A stretch of 64,000 bases of DNA from an uncultured Devosia sp. GTDB lineage: Bacteria; Pseudomonadota; Alphaproteobacteria; Rhizobiales; Devosiaceae. Below the pieces are notes generated by a model. It did no database searches, was not told where the DNA came from, and was given only the letters and a program-made list of their open reading frames with translations. Location of the stretch: the NCBI RefSeq assembly GCF_963517015.1, contig NZ_CAUQDV010000001.1, positions 874,001 to 938,000 of the forward strand, written 5' to 3'. The position numbers and the translations under genes were made by a program. Shown here in pieces: positions 26,508 through 36,866 of the stretch; the stretch's first letter is position 1, and every line of letters begins with the position of its first letter.

Positions 26508-27592
26508 GCGGTGCAAACAAGCTGCGGGTCGGAATTATCGGCTGTGGGGCAGGGCGCACGCATCTCGTCGAAGGCTATGTGCCCAATGCGGACTGCTTCG
26601 AGGTTCTGGCCCTCTGCGATCTCAACGAGGAGCGCCTGACCCAGGTCGCGGACGAATTCGGCGTGCCACGTCGCAGCACGTCTTTCGCCGAGCTCTTGGC
26701 CATGGACGATCTGGATGTGATCGACATCTGCACGCCGCCGGGCCTCCATCTCGAACAGGTGCTGGCGGCGCTGGCAGCGGGCAAGCATGTTGTCTGCGAA
26801 AAACCGTTGGTCGGCTCGCTGGCCGAGGTCGATCAGATCATTGCCGCCGAGAGCCGGTCAAAAGGACGCCTGATGCCGGTGTTCCAATATCGCTATGGCA
26901 ATGGCATCGCCCAGGCCAAGGCCGTGCTCGACGCCGGACTGGCCGGAAAACCCTATGTCGGTACGGTCGAGACTTTCTGGAAGCGCGGTGCGGACTATTA
27001 TGCCGTGCCCTGGCGCGGCAAGTGGGCGACCGAACTGGGCGGTGTGCTGATGGCTCATGCCATCCACCCCCATGACATGATGACCTATCTGATGGGGCCG
27101 GTGGACCGGGTGTTTGGTCGCGTCGATACGCGGGTCAATCCGATCGAAGTCGAAGATTGCCTGTCGGCGTCGCTCAGGATGGCAAGTGGCGCGCTCGTGT
27201 CGTTGACCGCCACGCTGGGCTCTGCCGACCAGATGACCCGCATTCGGCTGTCCTTCGAAAACCTCACTATTGAAAGCGACCACGCGCCATACCGGCCGGG
27301 CGAGGCCGATTGGCAGATCATTCCCAAGTCGGAGGCGGTTGGCAGACAGATCGCTAGCTTGCTCGCCGACTGGACGCATGTTCCGTCCCGCCACACTACG
27401 CAGCTGCGGCTGTTTCACCAGGCTATCGTAACCGGTGGTGCCTTGCCCGTGACGACGCAGGACGCGCGGCAGGCGCTGGAACTGGTGACGGCAATCTATC
27501 ACTCGTCGGAGACAGGGAGCGACATTGCGCTGCCCCTGTCATCGTCTCACCCCAAATATTCCAGCTGGGTTCCGGCTCAATACCGCAACTAG
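26504..27592 (+). CDS. Gfo/Idh/MocA family oxidoreductase
   Basis: 362 residues. The N-terminal Rossmann fold shows GIIGCGAGRTHLVEGY (about residue 10) and the family motif CEKPLVGS (about 97), where Lys and Pro position cofactor and substrate. The C-terminal alpha/beta domain contains MAHAIHPHDMM with the likely catalytic His. Such NAD(P)-dependent dehydrogenases act on sugars, inositols or their lactones. Being embedded between permease and ATPase genes, it presumably starts oxidation of the imported sugar, giving the acid or lactone used by the dehydratase. Confidence 0.87.
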   Translation: MSGANKLRVGIIGCGAGRTHLVEGYVPNADCFEVLALCDLNEERLTQVADEFGVPRRSTSFAELLAMDDLDVIDICTPPGLHLEQVLAALAAGKHVVCEKPLVGSLAEVDQIIAAESRSKGRLMPVFQYRYGNGIAQAKAVLDAGLAGKPYVGTVETFWKRGADYYAVPWRGKWATELGGVLMAHAIHPHDMMTYLMGPVDRVFGRVDTRVNPIEVEDCLSASLRMASGALVSLTATLGSADQMTRIRLSFENLTIESDHAPYRPGEADWQIIPKSEAVGRQIASLLADWTHVPSRHTTQLRLFHQAIVTGGALPVTTQDARQALELVTAIYHSSETGSDIALPLSSSHPKYSSWVPAQYRN

Positions 27593-27601
27593 GAGATCGT
27601 C

Positions 27602-28654
<1,053 letters not shown>

Positions 28655-28677
28655 GCCCATGACCCAGCGCGGCCTTG

Positions 28678-28686
28678 TGCTATAAT
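28678..28686 (+). promoter_or_regulatory. Extended -10 promoter for the GntR gene
   Basis: TGCTATAAT carries a perfect TATAAT (28681-28686) with the TGN extension, 46 bp before the regulator's ATG at 28733. No good -35 is visible, as is normal for extended -10 promoters. It would give the regulator its own transcript apart from the transporter operon. Confidence 0.55.
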
Positions 28687-28732
28687 TGCGGGCGCTTACA
28701 AGAGGCGTATCGCGCCGTTTTGGAGACTGAAC

Positions 28733-29455
28733 ATGCAGAACCAAGCTGGAGCCCGACTGGAGAAGTTGGACCCAAAGCTGACGATCACTCTGCGTGATCA
28801 CGTCCACAAGGCGCTGAGGCTCGCCATCCTGTCTGGCCGCTATGCGCCGCAGGAGCGGCTGAACGAACGGCAGCTTGCCGAGGAGCTGGGCGTTAGCACC
28901 ACGCCGCTCAAGGAAGCGCTGCGGCAGCTAGAGAGCGAAGGGTTGATTGCCACGCTGCCGCGGCGGGGTGTCATCGTGCTCTATAGTCGCACCTGGGCCG
29001 AGGAAATGATCCTCGCCCGGGCGGCGCTGGAATCCATGATCGCTCATCTAGCCGCACGGCGCATCGACGACGTGGCGCGACAAAACCTCAACGCGACCAT
29101 GGCGGCCATGGCCGAGGCGTCGGATGAGCTGGATCCCGACCGGCTGATTGCGCTCAATGAGCAGTTTCATGACCAGATCCACAAGGCGTCCGAATGCCTT
29201 TACCTGGGAAAGCTGATCGAGCGGCAGCGCTTTTATGATGCCGGCACGCGCCGCATCATCCATTCCGACCCCGAGGAAAAGGCGCGCGCCTTGGCCGAGC
29301 ACAGCGCCATTGGGACAGCCATTATCCAGCGCGATATCGAAGGCGCCGAGCGCGCCATGCGCGACCATGTCGTCCGCTCCGGAGACCACTACCTGCGGCT
29401 TGTCTTCCGCAACGGCGACCGGCCCAGCTCGGCGCTAAGCGCCGTAGCGGAGTAA
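28733..29455 (+). CDS. GntR-family transcriptional regulator, FadR/FCD subfamily
   Basis: 240 residues. The winged helix is at about 15-80 (LAEELGVSTTPLKEALRQLESEGL). An all-helical FCD ligand domain follows with the metal-binding pattern DQ.HDQIHKAS and histidines near LAEHSAIG. FCD proteins usually sense sugar acids or other carboxylates. Placed between the sugar importer and the peptide-type importer, it is the best candidate for binding the shared dyads at 23321-23336 and 34672-34690. Its 3' end overlaps the convergent ATPase gene by 21 bp. Confidence 0.88.
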   Translation: MQNQAGARLEKLDPKLTITLRDHVHKALRLAILSGRYAPQERLNERQLAEELGVSTTPLKEALRQLESEGLIATLPRRGVIVLYSRTWAEEMILARAALESMIAHLAARRIDDVARQNLNATMAAMAEASDELDPDRLIALNEQFHDQIHKASECLYLGKLIERQRFYDAGTRRIIHSDPEEKARALAEHSAIGTAIIQRDIEGAERAMRDHVVRSGDHYLRLVFRNGDRPSSALSAVAE

Positions 29456-30175
29456 TTTGGTATAGTCGTTCTCGACTGTGCCGGCGATCAGCCGGTCACG
29501 GTCGGTGACTTCGACGAACCGCCCCTCGCGCATCACGGCGATATCGCTGCACATATGAGCAATGACGGCCATGTCGTGGCTGACCAGGAGATAGGTCAGC
29601 CCGTTCTCGCGCTGCAGGGTCTTGAGCAGGTTGAGGATTTCGGCCTGCACAGACACGTCCAGCGCCGAGGTTGGTTCGTCAAGCAGCAGCAGGCTGGGCG
29701 ACAGGATCAGTGCCCTTGCAATAGCGACGCGCTGGCGCTGGCCACCGGAAAGCTGATGCGGATAGCGATAGCGGAAGCGCTGCGGCAGGCCGACCTGCTC
29801 AAGCACTTCGGCGACGCGCCGGTCACGGTCGCCCAAGCCATGGATTTCCAGCGGTTCGAGCAGCGTGCGTTCGACCGTATGGCGCGGGTGCAGTGAACCG
29901 TAGGGGTCCTGAAACACCATCTGTACCTGGGCGCGCTGCTTGAGCGTGCGCTTGCCGGTGACGGGCTTGCCGTCGATGGTAATTTCGCCCGTCCAGTTGC
30001 CGACGCGGCCGGCAATGGCGCCCATCGCGGTAGACTTGCCGCAGCCGCTTTCGCCGACCAGGCCAAAGGTCGAGCCGGCGGGAATGACGAAGGAAATGCC
30101 GTCCACGGCGCGGAAGGCCGCAGGGTCTTCGCCGAAAGTCACGACGAGGTCTTTGACGGTTACTGCAGCGGTCAT
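29435..30175 (-). CDS. Oligopeptide-type ABC transporter ATP-binding protein (OppF/DppF)
   Basis: 246 residues, short for OppF (about 330) because the C-terminal oligopeptide-transporter extension is reduced. Motifs are GLVGESGCGKST, the FQDPYGSLHPRH Q-loop, LSGGQRQRVAIARA, LLLDEPTSALD and LVSHDMAVI. It overlaps the OppD-type gene by ATGA. Last gene of the five-gene minus-strand importer unit that begins at 34622. Confidence 0.9.
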   Translation of the reverse strand: MTAAVTVKDLVVTFGEDPAAFRAVDGISFVIPAGSTFGLVGESGCGKSTAMGAIAGRVGNWTGEITIDGKPVTGKRTLKQRAQVQMVFQDPYGSLHPRHTVERTLLEPLEIHGLGDRDRRVAEVLEQVGLPQRFRYRYPHQLSGGQRQRVAIARALILSPSLLLLDEPTSALDVSVQAEILNLLKTLQRENGLTYLLVSHDMAVIAHMCSDIAVMREGRFVEVTDRDRLIAGTVENDYTKLLRYGA

Positions 30176-31026
30176 GGGCGGCGCTCCAGCCAGGCGGGGT
30201 CGCGCTTGAGTACGTCGAGCATGTCGCGCGGCGCATCCATGCGCGGCAGGGCATGCAGCAGACCCTGGGTATAGGGATGGGTGGCGGAATCGAGGTCGGC
30301 AGCCTTGATGGTCTCGACGATCTGACCCGAATACATGATCAGCGCGCGATCGCAGAAGCGGCGCACCATGTTGAGATCGTGGGAAATGAACATCAACCCG
30401 ATGCCACGCGAAACGATCAATTCATCGAGCAGGTCGAGGATCTGGGCGCGGACCGAAACGTCGAGCGCCGAAGTGGGCTCGTCGGCAATAATCAGGGTGG
30501 GCGAGGCCACCAGCATCATGGCGATCATGATGCGCTGGCCCATGCCGCCGGAGACTTCATGCGGATAGAGCGCATAGACGCGCTTGGGATCACGGATGCG
30601 CACCTGTTCCAGCATGGAGAGCGCCCGTTCACGGGCGGCCGACTTGCTCTCGCGCAGGTGCAGGCGCGCCATTTCCGTGATCTGGTCGCCGACGCTCATC
30701 ACCGGATTCAGCGAATATTTGGGGTCCTGCAGGATCATGCCGATGCGGCGGCCGCGCACAGTCTGCATCTGCTTTTCGCTGGCGCGCAACAGATCGACGT
30801 CTTCGAACTGCAGCCTGTCGGCGAGAATGGAGGCGCTGGGCCCGAGCAGGCGCATGATGGCGCGACCGGTCATCGACTTGCCCGAGCCCGATTCGCCGAT
30901 GACGCCGACCTTTTCACGGCCCACGGTGAAGGAGACACCGCGCACGGCCTGGATCGGGCCCGCCAGCGTACTGAACTGCACGCGCAGTTTCTCGGCGGTC
31001 AGCAGGGGAGCGGTCTGGTCATGCAT
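30172..31026 (-). CDS. Oligopeptide-type ABC transporter ATP-binding protein (OppD/DppD)
   Basis: 284 residues from the ATG at 31026; the longer frame reads back into the permease gene. It has GVIGESGSGKSMTGRA, the LQDPKYSLNPVMSVG Q-loop, a degenerate signature VSGGMGQRIMIAM, IADEPTSALDVSV and FISHDLNMV. The C-terminal HPYTQGLLHALPRM block is the OppD/DppD hallmark. It works with OppF-type at 29435 under the OppBC-type permeases. Confidence 0.9.
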   Translation of the reverse strand: MHDQTAPLLTAEKLRVQFSTLAGPIQAVRGVSFTVGREKVGVIGESGSGKSMTGRAIMRLLGPSASILADRLQFEDVDLLRASEKQMQTVRGRRIGMILQDPKYSLNPVMSVGDQITEMARLHLRESKSAARERALSMLEQVRIRDPKRVYALYPHEVSGGMGQRIMIAMMLVASPTLIIADEPTSALDVSVRAQILDLLDELIVSRGIGLMFISHDLNMVRRFCDRALIMYSGQIVETIKAADLDSATHPYTQGLLHALPRMDAPRDMLDVLKRDPAWLERRP

Positions 31027-31939
31027 TGCGGGGATCCAGAATGTCGCGCAGGCCATCGCCAAGCAGATTGAAGGCAAGGCTGACGATGAGGATGGCCAAG
31101 CCCGGAATGGTGGTCAGCCACCAGGCGTCGAGCAGGTACTGCCGGCCCGAGGCGGCCATCTGGCCCCATTCGGCGGTCGGCGGCTGCACACCCAGGCCAA
31201 GGAAGCCGAGGCCGGCCGCAGTCAGGATGATGCTGGCCATGTTGAGTGTGAGCCGCACCACGATGGACGGCGCGCAGATCGGCACGATGTGGCGCCAGAG
31301 GATGCGAGGGAGTTTTGCGCCCTGCAGTTCCGCAGCGGTAACATAATCGGCATGGCGCACCGTCATGGTTTCCGCACGGGCGAGTCGCGCGATCGGCGGC
31401 CAGACGGTGAGGGCGATGGCGATGACGGCATTCTCGATGCCAGGGCCAAGCGCCGCCGAAAAGGCCAGCGCCAAAACGAGGCCGGGGAAGGCGAGAAAGA
31501 TGTCGGTGATGCGCATCAGGACGATATCGACCCAGCCGCCCAGATAACCTGCAGTGGCCCCGACGATGAAGCCGATCGGCGCGACGATCACGGTGACCAG
31601 CAGCGTCGTGTAGAGCGTGGTGCGCGCGCCGAACAGGATGCGCGCATAGACGTCGCGGCCATAGACATCGGTACCGAACCAATGCGTGCCGGACGGCGCC
31701 TGCAAAGCCTGCGACAGGTTCTGGGCATTGGGATTGTAGGGCGCGAGCAGCGGGGCGAATACCGCAACGAGCACCAGCAACAGAATGACCACCGCGCCAC
31801 CGAAGGCCAGGGGATTGCCCAGCAGCGACAGCCAGAACCGGTAGGCCCGGCCTAGACGGGCCTGTCGCGCCGAAGTGACGTCGTCGCTGACCAGCCAGTC
31901 ATGCAGGCTTGGTCGCGGTGCGGAGAGTTCAGTCGTCAT
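31019..31939 (-). CDS. Oligopeptide-type ABC transporter permease (OppC/DppC)
   Basis: 306 residues. The ATG at 31939 overlaps the preceding permease stop (TGATG); the longer frame lies within that gene. Features are a cytoplasmic N-terminus, first membrane segment LAFGGAVVILLLVLVAVFAPLLAPY, the DppC block HWFGTDVYGRDVYARILFGAR near residue 85, and the inner-membrane loop ELQGAKLPRILWRHIVP. The extracytoplasmic FGTD.GRD motif is diagnostic. Confidence 0.92.
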   Translation of the reverse strand: MTTELSAPRPSLHDWLVSDDVTSARQARLGRAYRFWLSLLGNPLAFGGAVVILLLVLVAVFAPLLAPYNPNAQNLSQALQAPSGTHWFGTDVYGRDVYARILFGARTTLYTTLLVTVIVAPIGFIVGATAGYLGGWVDIVLMRITDIFLAFPGLVLALAFSAALGPGIENAVIAIALTVWPPIARLARAETMTVRHADYVTAAELQGAKLPRILWRHIVPICAPSIVVRLTLNMASIILTAAGLGFLGLGVQPPTAEWGQMAASGRQYLLDAWWLTTIPGLAILIVSLAFNLLGDGLRDILDPRNA

Positions 31940-32985
31940 CAGCGGGTCCTCGGATCGACGAAGCGATAGACGACGTCGGACAACAGATTGATCACGATGC
32001 AGATGAGGCCAATGACCAGCACCGCGCCAAGCACGGCATTCATGTCGGCATAGAGCAGGGCGGTGGTCAGATACTGGCCGAGGCCCGGCCAAGAGTAGAC
32101 GGTCTCGATGAGCACCGTGCCTTCAAGCAGTCCGCAAAAGGCCAGGGTCACGATGGTCAGCAGCTGGACGCGGATATTGCGGAAGGCATGGCCCCAGACC
32201 ACGGTGCGCTTGGGCAGACCCTTGGCGCGTGCGGTTAGGACATATTCCTGACCGAGCTGTTCGAGCATGAAGGAGCGGCTCATGCGGCTGATATAGGCCA
32301 TGGAAGCATAGCCCAGGATCAGCGCCGGCGTGATCAGGTGGTGCAGAGCGCTCCAGAATACTTCCCATTCACCGGCCAGAATGGAATCGAGCAGCAGAGA
32401 GCGCGTGGGCCCTTCGACGAGACCTTCATTGTAGATATCGATGCGGCCGCCGCCGGGAATCCAGCCGAGGCGGGCATAAAAGGCCAACAGCACCAGCGTG
32501 CCGAGCCAGAAGATCGGGGTGGAATAACCGACCAGTCCGACGACGCGAGCTATCTGGTCGATCCACTTGCCCTTGTGCACGGCGGCGATGATGCCGAGCG
32601 GAATGCCGAGGCCCGCGCCGATGATGATGGCAAGGCCGGCCAGCTCGACGGTCGCGGGAATGACGCGTGCCAGATCGAGGATGACAGGGTTTTTGGTGAG
32701 ATGCGATTGCCCGAAATTGAGCGTCACCACATCGCGCAGATAGTTGAAGAACTGCACATAGATCGGCTGGTCCAGGCCCATCATGGCATAGACGCGCTGA
32801 TAGGTTTCCTGATCGGCCTGATCGCCGATCACGGCGATGACCGGGTCGGCCGGAACGAGCCGGCCGACCACAAAGGTAATAACAAGCAGACCGAACAGGG
32901 TCGTGGCGATGATGGCCAATGACGCGGCGAGCTTCCGGGAGGCAGAAGCGAGCCCCGCCATGGGACTGGATTGGAGAGTAGACAT
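31939..32985 (-). CDS. Oligopeptide-type ABC transporter permease (OppB/DppB)
   Basis: 348 residues. Typical DppB N-terminal segment ATTLFGLLVITFVVGRLVPADPV, the YSTPIFWLGTLVLLAFYARLG block near residue 165, and loop LTARAKGLPKRTVVWGHAFRN near 250. It ends VYRFVDPRTR, the usual DppB terminus. Forms the channel with the OppC-type protein at 31019. Confidence 0.92.
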   Translation of the reverse strand: MSTLQSSPMAGLASASRKLAASLAIIATTLFGLLVITFVVGRLVPADPVIAVIGDQADQETYQRVYAMMGLDQPIYVQFFNYLRDVVTLNFGQSHLTKNPVILDLARVIPATVELAGLAIIIGAGLGIPLGIIAAVHKGKWIDQIARVVGLVGYSTPIFWLGTLVLLAFYARLGWIPGGGRIDIYNEGLVEGPTRSLLLDSILAGEWEVFWSALHHLITPALILGYASMAYISRMSRSFMLEQLGQEYVLTARAKGLPKRTVVWGHAFRNIRVQLLTIVTLAFCGLLEGTVLIETVYSWPGLGQYLTTALLYADMNAVLGAVLVIGLICIVINLLSDVVYRFVDPRTR

Positions 32986-33020
32986 CGCTTTACCCTGCTC
33001 GGTCTGAAGTTATGTGCGCC

Positions 33021-34622
33021 TTAGGACTTGGTGACGGTGTCCCAGCGCGTCAGCCAGGTCGAATGGCCGACATAGCCCTGCACATTGTTGCGGATCGCCT
33101 TGGCATCGGTTCGCTGGAATGAGGTGACGAGGGCTGGCGACGCGGCCAGATAGGCCTCGTTGACCGACTTGTAGATCGCCTCGCGCTTGGCCTGGTCCGG
33201 TTCGTGTGCAGCAGCGCGCACCTGCTCCTGGATTTCTGCCGGGACATCCCAGGCCGTGCGCCAGGCATTGATGCCGGTGAGCTGGGCTTCGTCGGAATTG
33301 TCGGCATTGGTCGCATAGGACTGCAGCACGGCATGCGGGTCGGGTAGGCGGTCGCCGGAGCGGGCCGAGAAGAGCTCGAATTCGCGGCTGCGGAATTTGC
33401 CGATGTGGTCGCCGATCTGCAGGTCCAGCGTAATGCCGGCTTCGGCAGCATTGGCCTGCAGCGACTGGGCCACTTCGGCTTCAGGGGTGGCCGGGCTGGC
33501 ATAATAAGTCAGCGTGAAGCCATCGGCATGGCCGGCTTCGGCCAGCAGTTCCTTGGCCTTGGCAATATCGAGCTTGTAGGGATTATTCTCTACGGCGCCG
33601 ATCAGGCCGGCCGGCACAATGGTCTGCTGCAGGTTGCCGTAATATTTCATCACGCCATTGGCCAGTCCCTCATAATCGATGAGGTAGCGGAAGGCTTCGC
33701 GCACCTGCGGCTTGGCGAGGATTTCGTTCCTCTGGTTCAGCGCCAGATAGTAGAAGCCGAAGCCCGGCGTGCGCTGGATCGAGGCGACATCGCCATTGTC
33801 GAGCGAGGCCAGATCGGTCGAGGACAGGCGCGAGGCGATATCGATATCGCCGGCCTCGATCTGCAGGCGCTGACCGGAGGATTCGGGCAGGTGACGAAGG
33901 ATGACGCGCTTCATGGCGGGCACCCCCTGCCAGTAGTCATCGAAAGCCTCAGCTATCAGCAGGTCATTGGCGCGCCAGGTGCGCAGGGAATAGGGACCCG
34001 AGCCAGCGTCGCTGGTCTGCAGGAACTCCCCGCCCATGTCGCCTTCCTTGTCCTTGTCGGCCAGGAAGGCGCTGTCGACGATAGAGGTCGAGAAGCTGGC
34101 CAGCGCGTAAAGGATCAGGTTGGAATTCCACAGCTCGGGCGTCTGCAGCACCAGCGTCGTGTCGTCGGAAGCGGTGATCAGGCTGTCGACATTCTCAGGG
34201 GTAAAGCCCCACTGCTTGAGATCGACGGATGGCGCCAGGCCACGCTTGACGAGACGGCGCAGCGACCATTCCACATCCTTGGCGGTCAGTGGGTTGCCGG
34301 AGTGGAAGGTGACGCCGGTGCGAATCTTGAAGGTGAAGGTCAGACCATCGTCGCTGATCGTCCAGCTCTCGGCCAGGCCCGGCTGCGGATCGGCCAGGTT
34401 GTCGGCCGGTAGCACGATGAGGCGCTCGTAGAGATTGGCGGCCACTTCGGCGGCTTCGAGTTGGTTAAGCTCATGCGGGTCGAGCCCGCGCATGGCCGAC
34501 ATATCCATGCCGATAACCAGCTGGTCAGCCGGCGTGGCGGCAAAAGCAGCGCCGGAATGGGCAAGAACAGCCGCAGACACGCCTGCCATCAGGGCGCCCT
34601 TGAGCATAGTGCGACGATCCAT
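33021..34622 (-). CDS. Oligopeptide-type ABC transporter substrate-binding protein (family 5)
   Basis: 533 residues. GAGGAGG precedes the ATG; the export signal starts MDRRTMLKGALMAGVSAAVLAHSGAAFA. The SBP_bac_5 pattern is clear: VIGMDMSAMRGLDPHE, LADPQPGLAESWTISDDGLTFTF, VTFHSGNPLTAKDVEWSL. These proteins bind peptides but also oligosaccharides and sugar acids. Because it diverges from an aldolase-dehydratase-lactonase operon and shares an operator core with the sugar importer, a carbohydrate or sugar-acid conjugate is the likelier ligand (inference). Confidence 0.9.
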   Translation of the reverse strand: MDRRTMLKGALMAGVSAAVLAHSGAAFAATPADQLVIGMDMSAMRGLDPHELNQLEAAEVAANLYERLIVLPADNLADPQPGLAESWTISDDGLTFTFKIRTGVTFHSGNPLTAKDVEWSLRRLVKRGLAPSVDLKQWGFTPENVDSLITASDDTTLVLQTPELWNSNLILYALASFSTSIVDSAFLADKDKEGDMGGEFLQTSDAGSGPYSLRTWRANDLLIAEAFDDYWQGVPAMKRVILRHLPESSGQRLQIEAGDIDIASRLSSTDLASLDNGDVASIQRTPGFGFYYLALNQRNEILAKPQVREAFRYLIDYEGLANGVMKYYGNLQQTIVPAGLIGAVENNPYKLDIAKAKELLAEAGHADGFTLTYYASPATPEAEVAQSLQANAAEAGITLDLQIGDHIGKFRSREFELFSARSGDRLPDPHAVLQSYATNADNSDEAQLTGINAWRTAWDVPAEIQEQVRAAAHEPDQAKREAIYKSVNEAYLAASPALVTSFQRTDAKAIRNNVQGYVGHSTWLTRWDTVTKS

Positions 34623-34671
34623 ACGAACCTCCTCGTTCGGGGCCTAGTTGCTGAATTGCACCTGAAGCCTC

Positions 34672-34690
34672 TTGAAATCTGATATTTCAA
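34672..34690. promoter_or_regulatory. Dyad operator TTGAAAT-N5-ATTTCAA in divergent promoter
   Basis: TTGAAAT (34672-34678) and ATTTCAA (34684-34690) are a perfect 7-base inverted repeat. Bases 34677-34689 are identical to 23321-23333. The site lies about 50 bp from the binding-protein ATG at 34622 and about 80 bp from the aldolase ATG at 34776, so it can control both sides. The TTGAAA could also be a -35 for the plus-strand operon. Confidence 0.6.
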
Positions 34691-34775
34691 TGTTCATAGA
34701 TTGGATCAGCCGTCAATGAGGTTCGTATGTCACGAACGCAGGAGGGCGGATTTTTCACAGAGTTGAGGAGCGGTC

Positions 34776-35711
34776 ATGTCCGACGCCATTGTTAAAGTAC
34801 GCGCTGCGCTCGGAGGTGTTTCGGGTGTGCCGGTGACCCCCTATCTTGCCGATGGCAACGTGGACCATCCGGCACTTCAGGCCCTGATTTCCCGTCTGTC
34901 GCGGTGCGGCGTGCATAACCTCATGGCGGCCGGCAATACGGGCGAATTCTTCGCCCTGTCGCTCGATGAGATCCGCCAGGTCCATGCCACGACGATCGCG
35001 GCATCGCGTGATGGCACCAGCATTGTCAGCGCGGCGGTCGGCCGCTCGCTGGTTGAGGCCAAGGCGCTTGCGCGTGACGCGATTGATGCTGGTGCCGACG
35101 CCATTATGGGGCATCACCCGATGGACCCGTTTGCGGCGCCTGCCGCCCAGGCGCGCTACTTTCTCGAACTGGCCGAGACATCCACCGTGCCGGTGATCGC
35201 CTATGTCCGGTCCGACACGTTTTCCGTCAATGACTTCAAGCTGCTGGCCAGCCACCGGAACATTGCCGGCATCAAGTTCGCCTCGGGAAATCTGATGCTG
35301 CTGGCCGAGGCGATTCGCGCTACGGCAGACCTTCCCGCCATGTGGGTCTGTGGACTTGCCGAAGGCTGGGCGCCGGCCTTTTATGCCATGGGCGCCCGCG
35401 GCTTCACCTCGGGTCTGGTCAATGTCTTCCCCGATCTGTCGCTGTCGATTCTGGCGGCGCTGGAGGCCGGCGACTATGCCAAGGCACGCGAGTTGATCGC
35501 CCCGATTGCCGGCTTTGAAGCGCTGCGCACCAAATATCTCAACGGCGCCAATGTCACCGTGGTCAAGGAAGCGTTGGGCATTCTCGGTGAAGCGGTCGGC
35601 CCGGTGCGCAAGCCGGGCATGGAAACGCTCAACGACGACGAAAAGGCGGCGCTGCGTGATATCGTCAATAACGTCAAGGCAAGCCAGCCAGCAGCCGGAA
35701 TCCAGTCATGA
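34776..35711 (+). CDS. Dihydrodipicolinate synthase/KDG aldolase family protein
   Basis: 311 residues, TIM-barrel DapA family. GNTGEFFALSLDE (about residue 48) is the substrate-carboxylate loop, VIAYVR carries the active Tyr (near 140), and the Schiff-base Lys is in IAGIKFASGN (near 165). In a cluster with sugar-acid dehydratases it probably splits a 2-keto-3-deoxy acid to pyruvate and an aldehyde, rather than making dihydrodipicolinate. GAGGAG precedes the start, and the stop overlaps the next gene (ATGA). Confidence 0.87.
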   Translation: MSDAIVKVRAALGGVSGVPVTPYLADGNVDHPALQALISRLSRCGVHNLMAAGNTGEFFALSLDEIRQVHATTIAASRDGTSIVSAAVGRSLVEAKALARDAIDAGADAIMGHHPMDPFAAPAAQARYFLELAETSTVPVIAYVRSDTFSVNDFKLLASHRNIAGIKFASGNLMLLAEAIRATADLPAMWVCGLAEGWAPAFYAMGARGFTSGLVNVFPDLSLSILAALEAGDYAKARELIAPIAGFEALRTKYLNGANVTVVKEALGILGEAVGPVRKPGMETLNDDEKAALRDIVNNVKASQPAAGIQS

Positions 35712-36847
35712 AGATCACTGCCATCAAGTCCTATATGCAGCGCGTTGATGATCGTCCGCGCCTGCTGGTCAAAATCGAGACCGACGAGGGCATTTCAGGC
35801 TGGGGCGAGGCCTACAATCACGGTCCCGACTGGGCGCTGCCGCCTATTCTGAACTATATGTTCAACTATCTGGTCGGCGAGGATCCGCGCCGCGTCGAAT
35901 ATCTGGTGCTCAAGCTCAACCAGCAATGCCGCTTTCCGCCCGGGGCGCTGGGACTGGCCGCCATTTCGGTTATCGACCACGCGCTGTGGGACATTGCCGG
36001 CAAGGCGGCAGGCCTGCCGGTCTATATGCTGCTGGGCGGCAATGTGCGCGACCGGGTCAAGGTTTATTGCGGCGTCTACACCGCGCCCGATCCCGAACAT
36101 GCGCTCGACCAGACGGCTGAGCTCAATGAAAAATACGGCTATACCGCCTTCAAGCTCAGCCCCTATCGACGCGACCTGCACAACAGTCGCTGGGGTGAAC
36201 TGGTTAAGGAGACCGGCGACTATTTCGGCCGTGTGCGCGAGCTGACCCCAAGCCATTTCGAATTCGCCTTCGATGCTCATGCGAAAATTTTCGAGCCCTA
36301 CCAGGCCGTTCAGCTGGCTCAGGCGATCGCCTCGCACGACCCCTATTTCTACGAAGAGCCGATCCGGCCCGAGCACATCCCGGCTTGGAAAGAGCTCAAG
36401 TCCAGGGTTAGCGTGCCGTTGGCAACTGGCGAGTCGCTCTACAACCGCTTCGAATTCCTGGCGCTGCTCACCGCGCAAGGGGCCGACATCATCCAGCCCG
36501 ACATCTGCGTGGTCGGTGGCGTGAGCGAAATGCGCCGTATCGCGACCCTTGCCGAGGCGCACTATGTAACAGTCGCGCCGCACAATCCGATGGGGCCGCT
36601 GGCCACGGCGGTCAATGTTCACTTTGCTGCCGCCCAGCCCAATTTCAAGGTGCTCGAGTTTAAGCCGCATATCCATGCGCCATGGGCGATTGACCCCTAT
36701 ATCCCCGTCGACGGGCATATGGAGCTGCGTCCTGATCGTCCCGGCTGGGGTATCGAAATCGACGAAAAGGTGCTGGAAAAGGACGACTATATCCATTGGG
36801 AGCGCAAGGTAACTCGCAAGCCCGATGGCTCCACCGCCTATCCCTAG
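35708..36847 (+). CDS. Enolase-superfamily sugar-acid dehydratase (mandelate racemase/muconate lactonizing family)
   Basis: 379 residues. After the N-terminal capping domain comes the barrel: AFKLSPYR near residue 155, metal ligands in FAFDAHAKI (Asp, with the neighbouring His), YEEPI (Glu) and ATGESL (Glu), and the catalytic His in VAPHNPMGP near 300. The Asp-X-His arrangement and QPDICVVGGVSE favour the galactonate/mannonate dehydratase group. The reaction would be dehydration of an aldonic acid to the 2-keto-3-deoxy acid cleaved by the preceding aldolase. Confidence 0.87.
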   Translation: MKITAIKSYMQRVDDRPRLLVKIETDEGISGWGEAYNHGPDWALPPILNYMFNYLVGEDPRRVEYLVLKLNQQCRFPPGALGLAAISVIDHALWDIAGKAAGLPVYMLLGGNVRDRVKVYCGVYTAPDPEHALDQTAELNEKYGYTAFKLSPYRRDLHNSRWGELVKETGDYFGRVRELTPSHFEFAFDAHAKIFEPYQAVQLAQAIASHDPYFYEEPIRPEHIPAWKELKSRVSVPLATGESLYNRFEFLALLTAQGADIIQPDICVVGGVSEMRRIATLAEAHYVTVAPHNPMGPLATAVNVHFAAAQPNFKVLEFKPHIHAPWAIDPYIPVDGHMELRPDRPGWGIEIDEKVLEKDDYIHWERKVTRKPDGSTAYP

Positions 36848-36866
36848 GCATCTTCGGGAGAAGAGA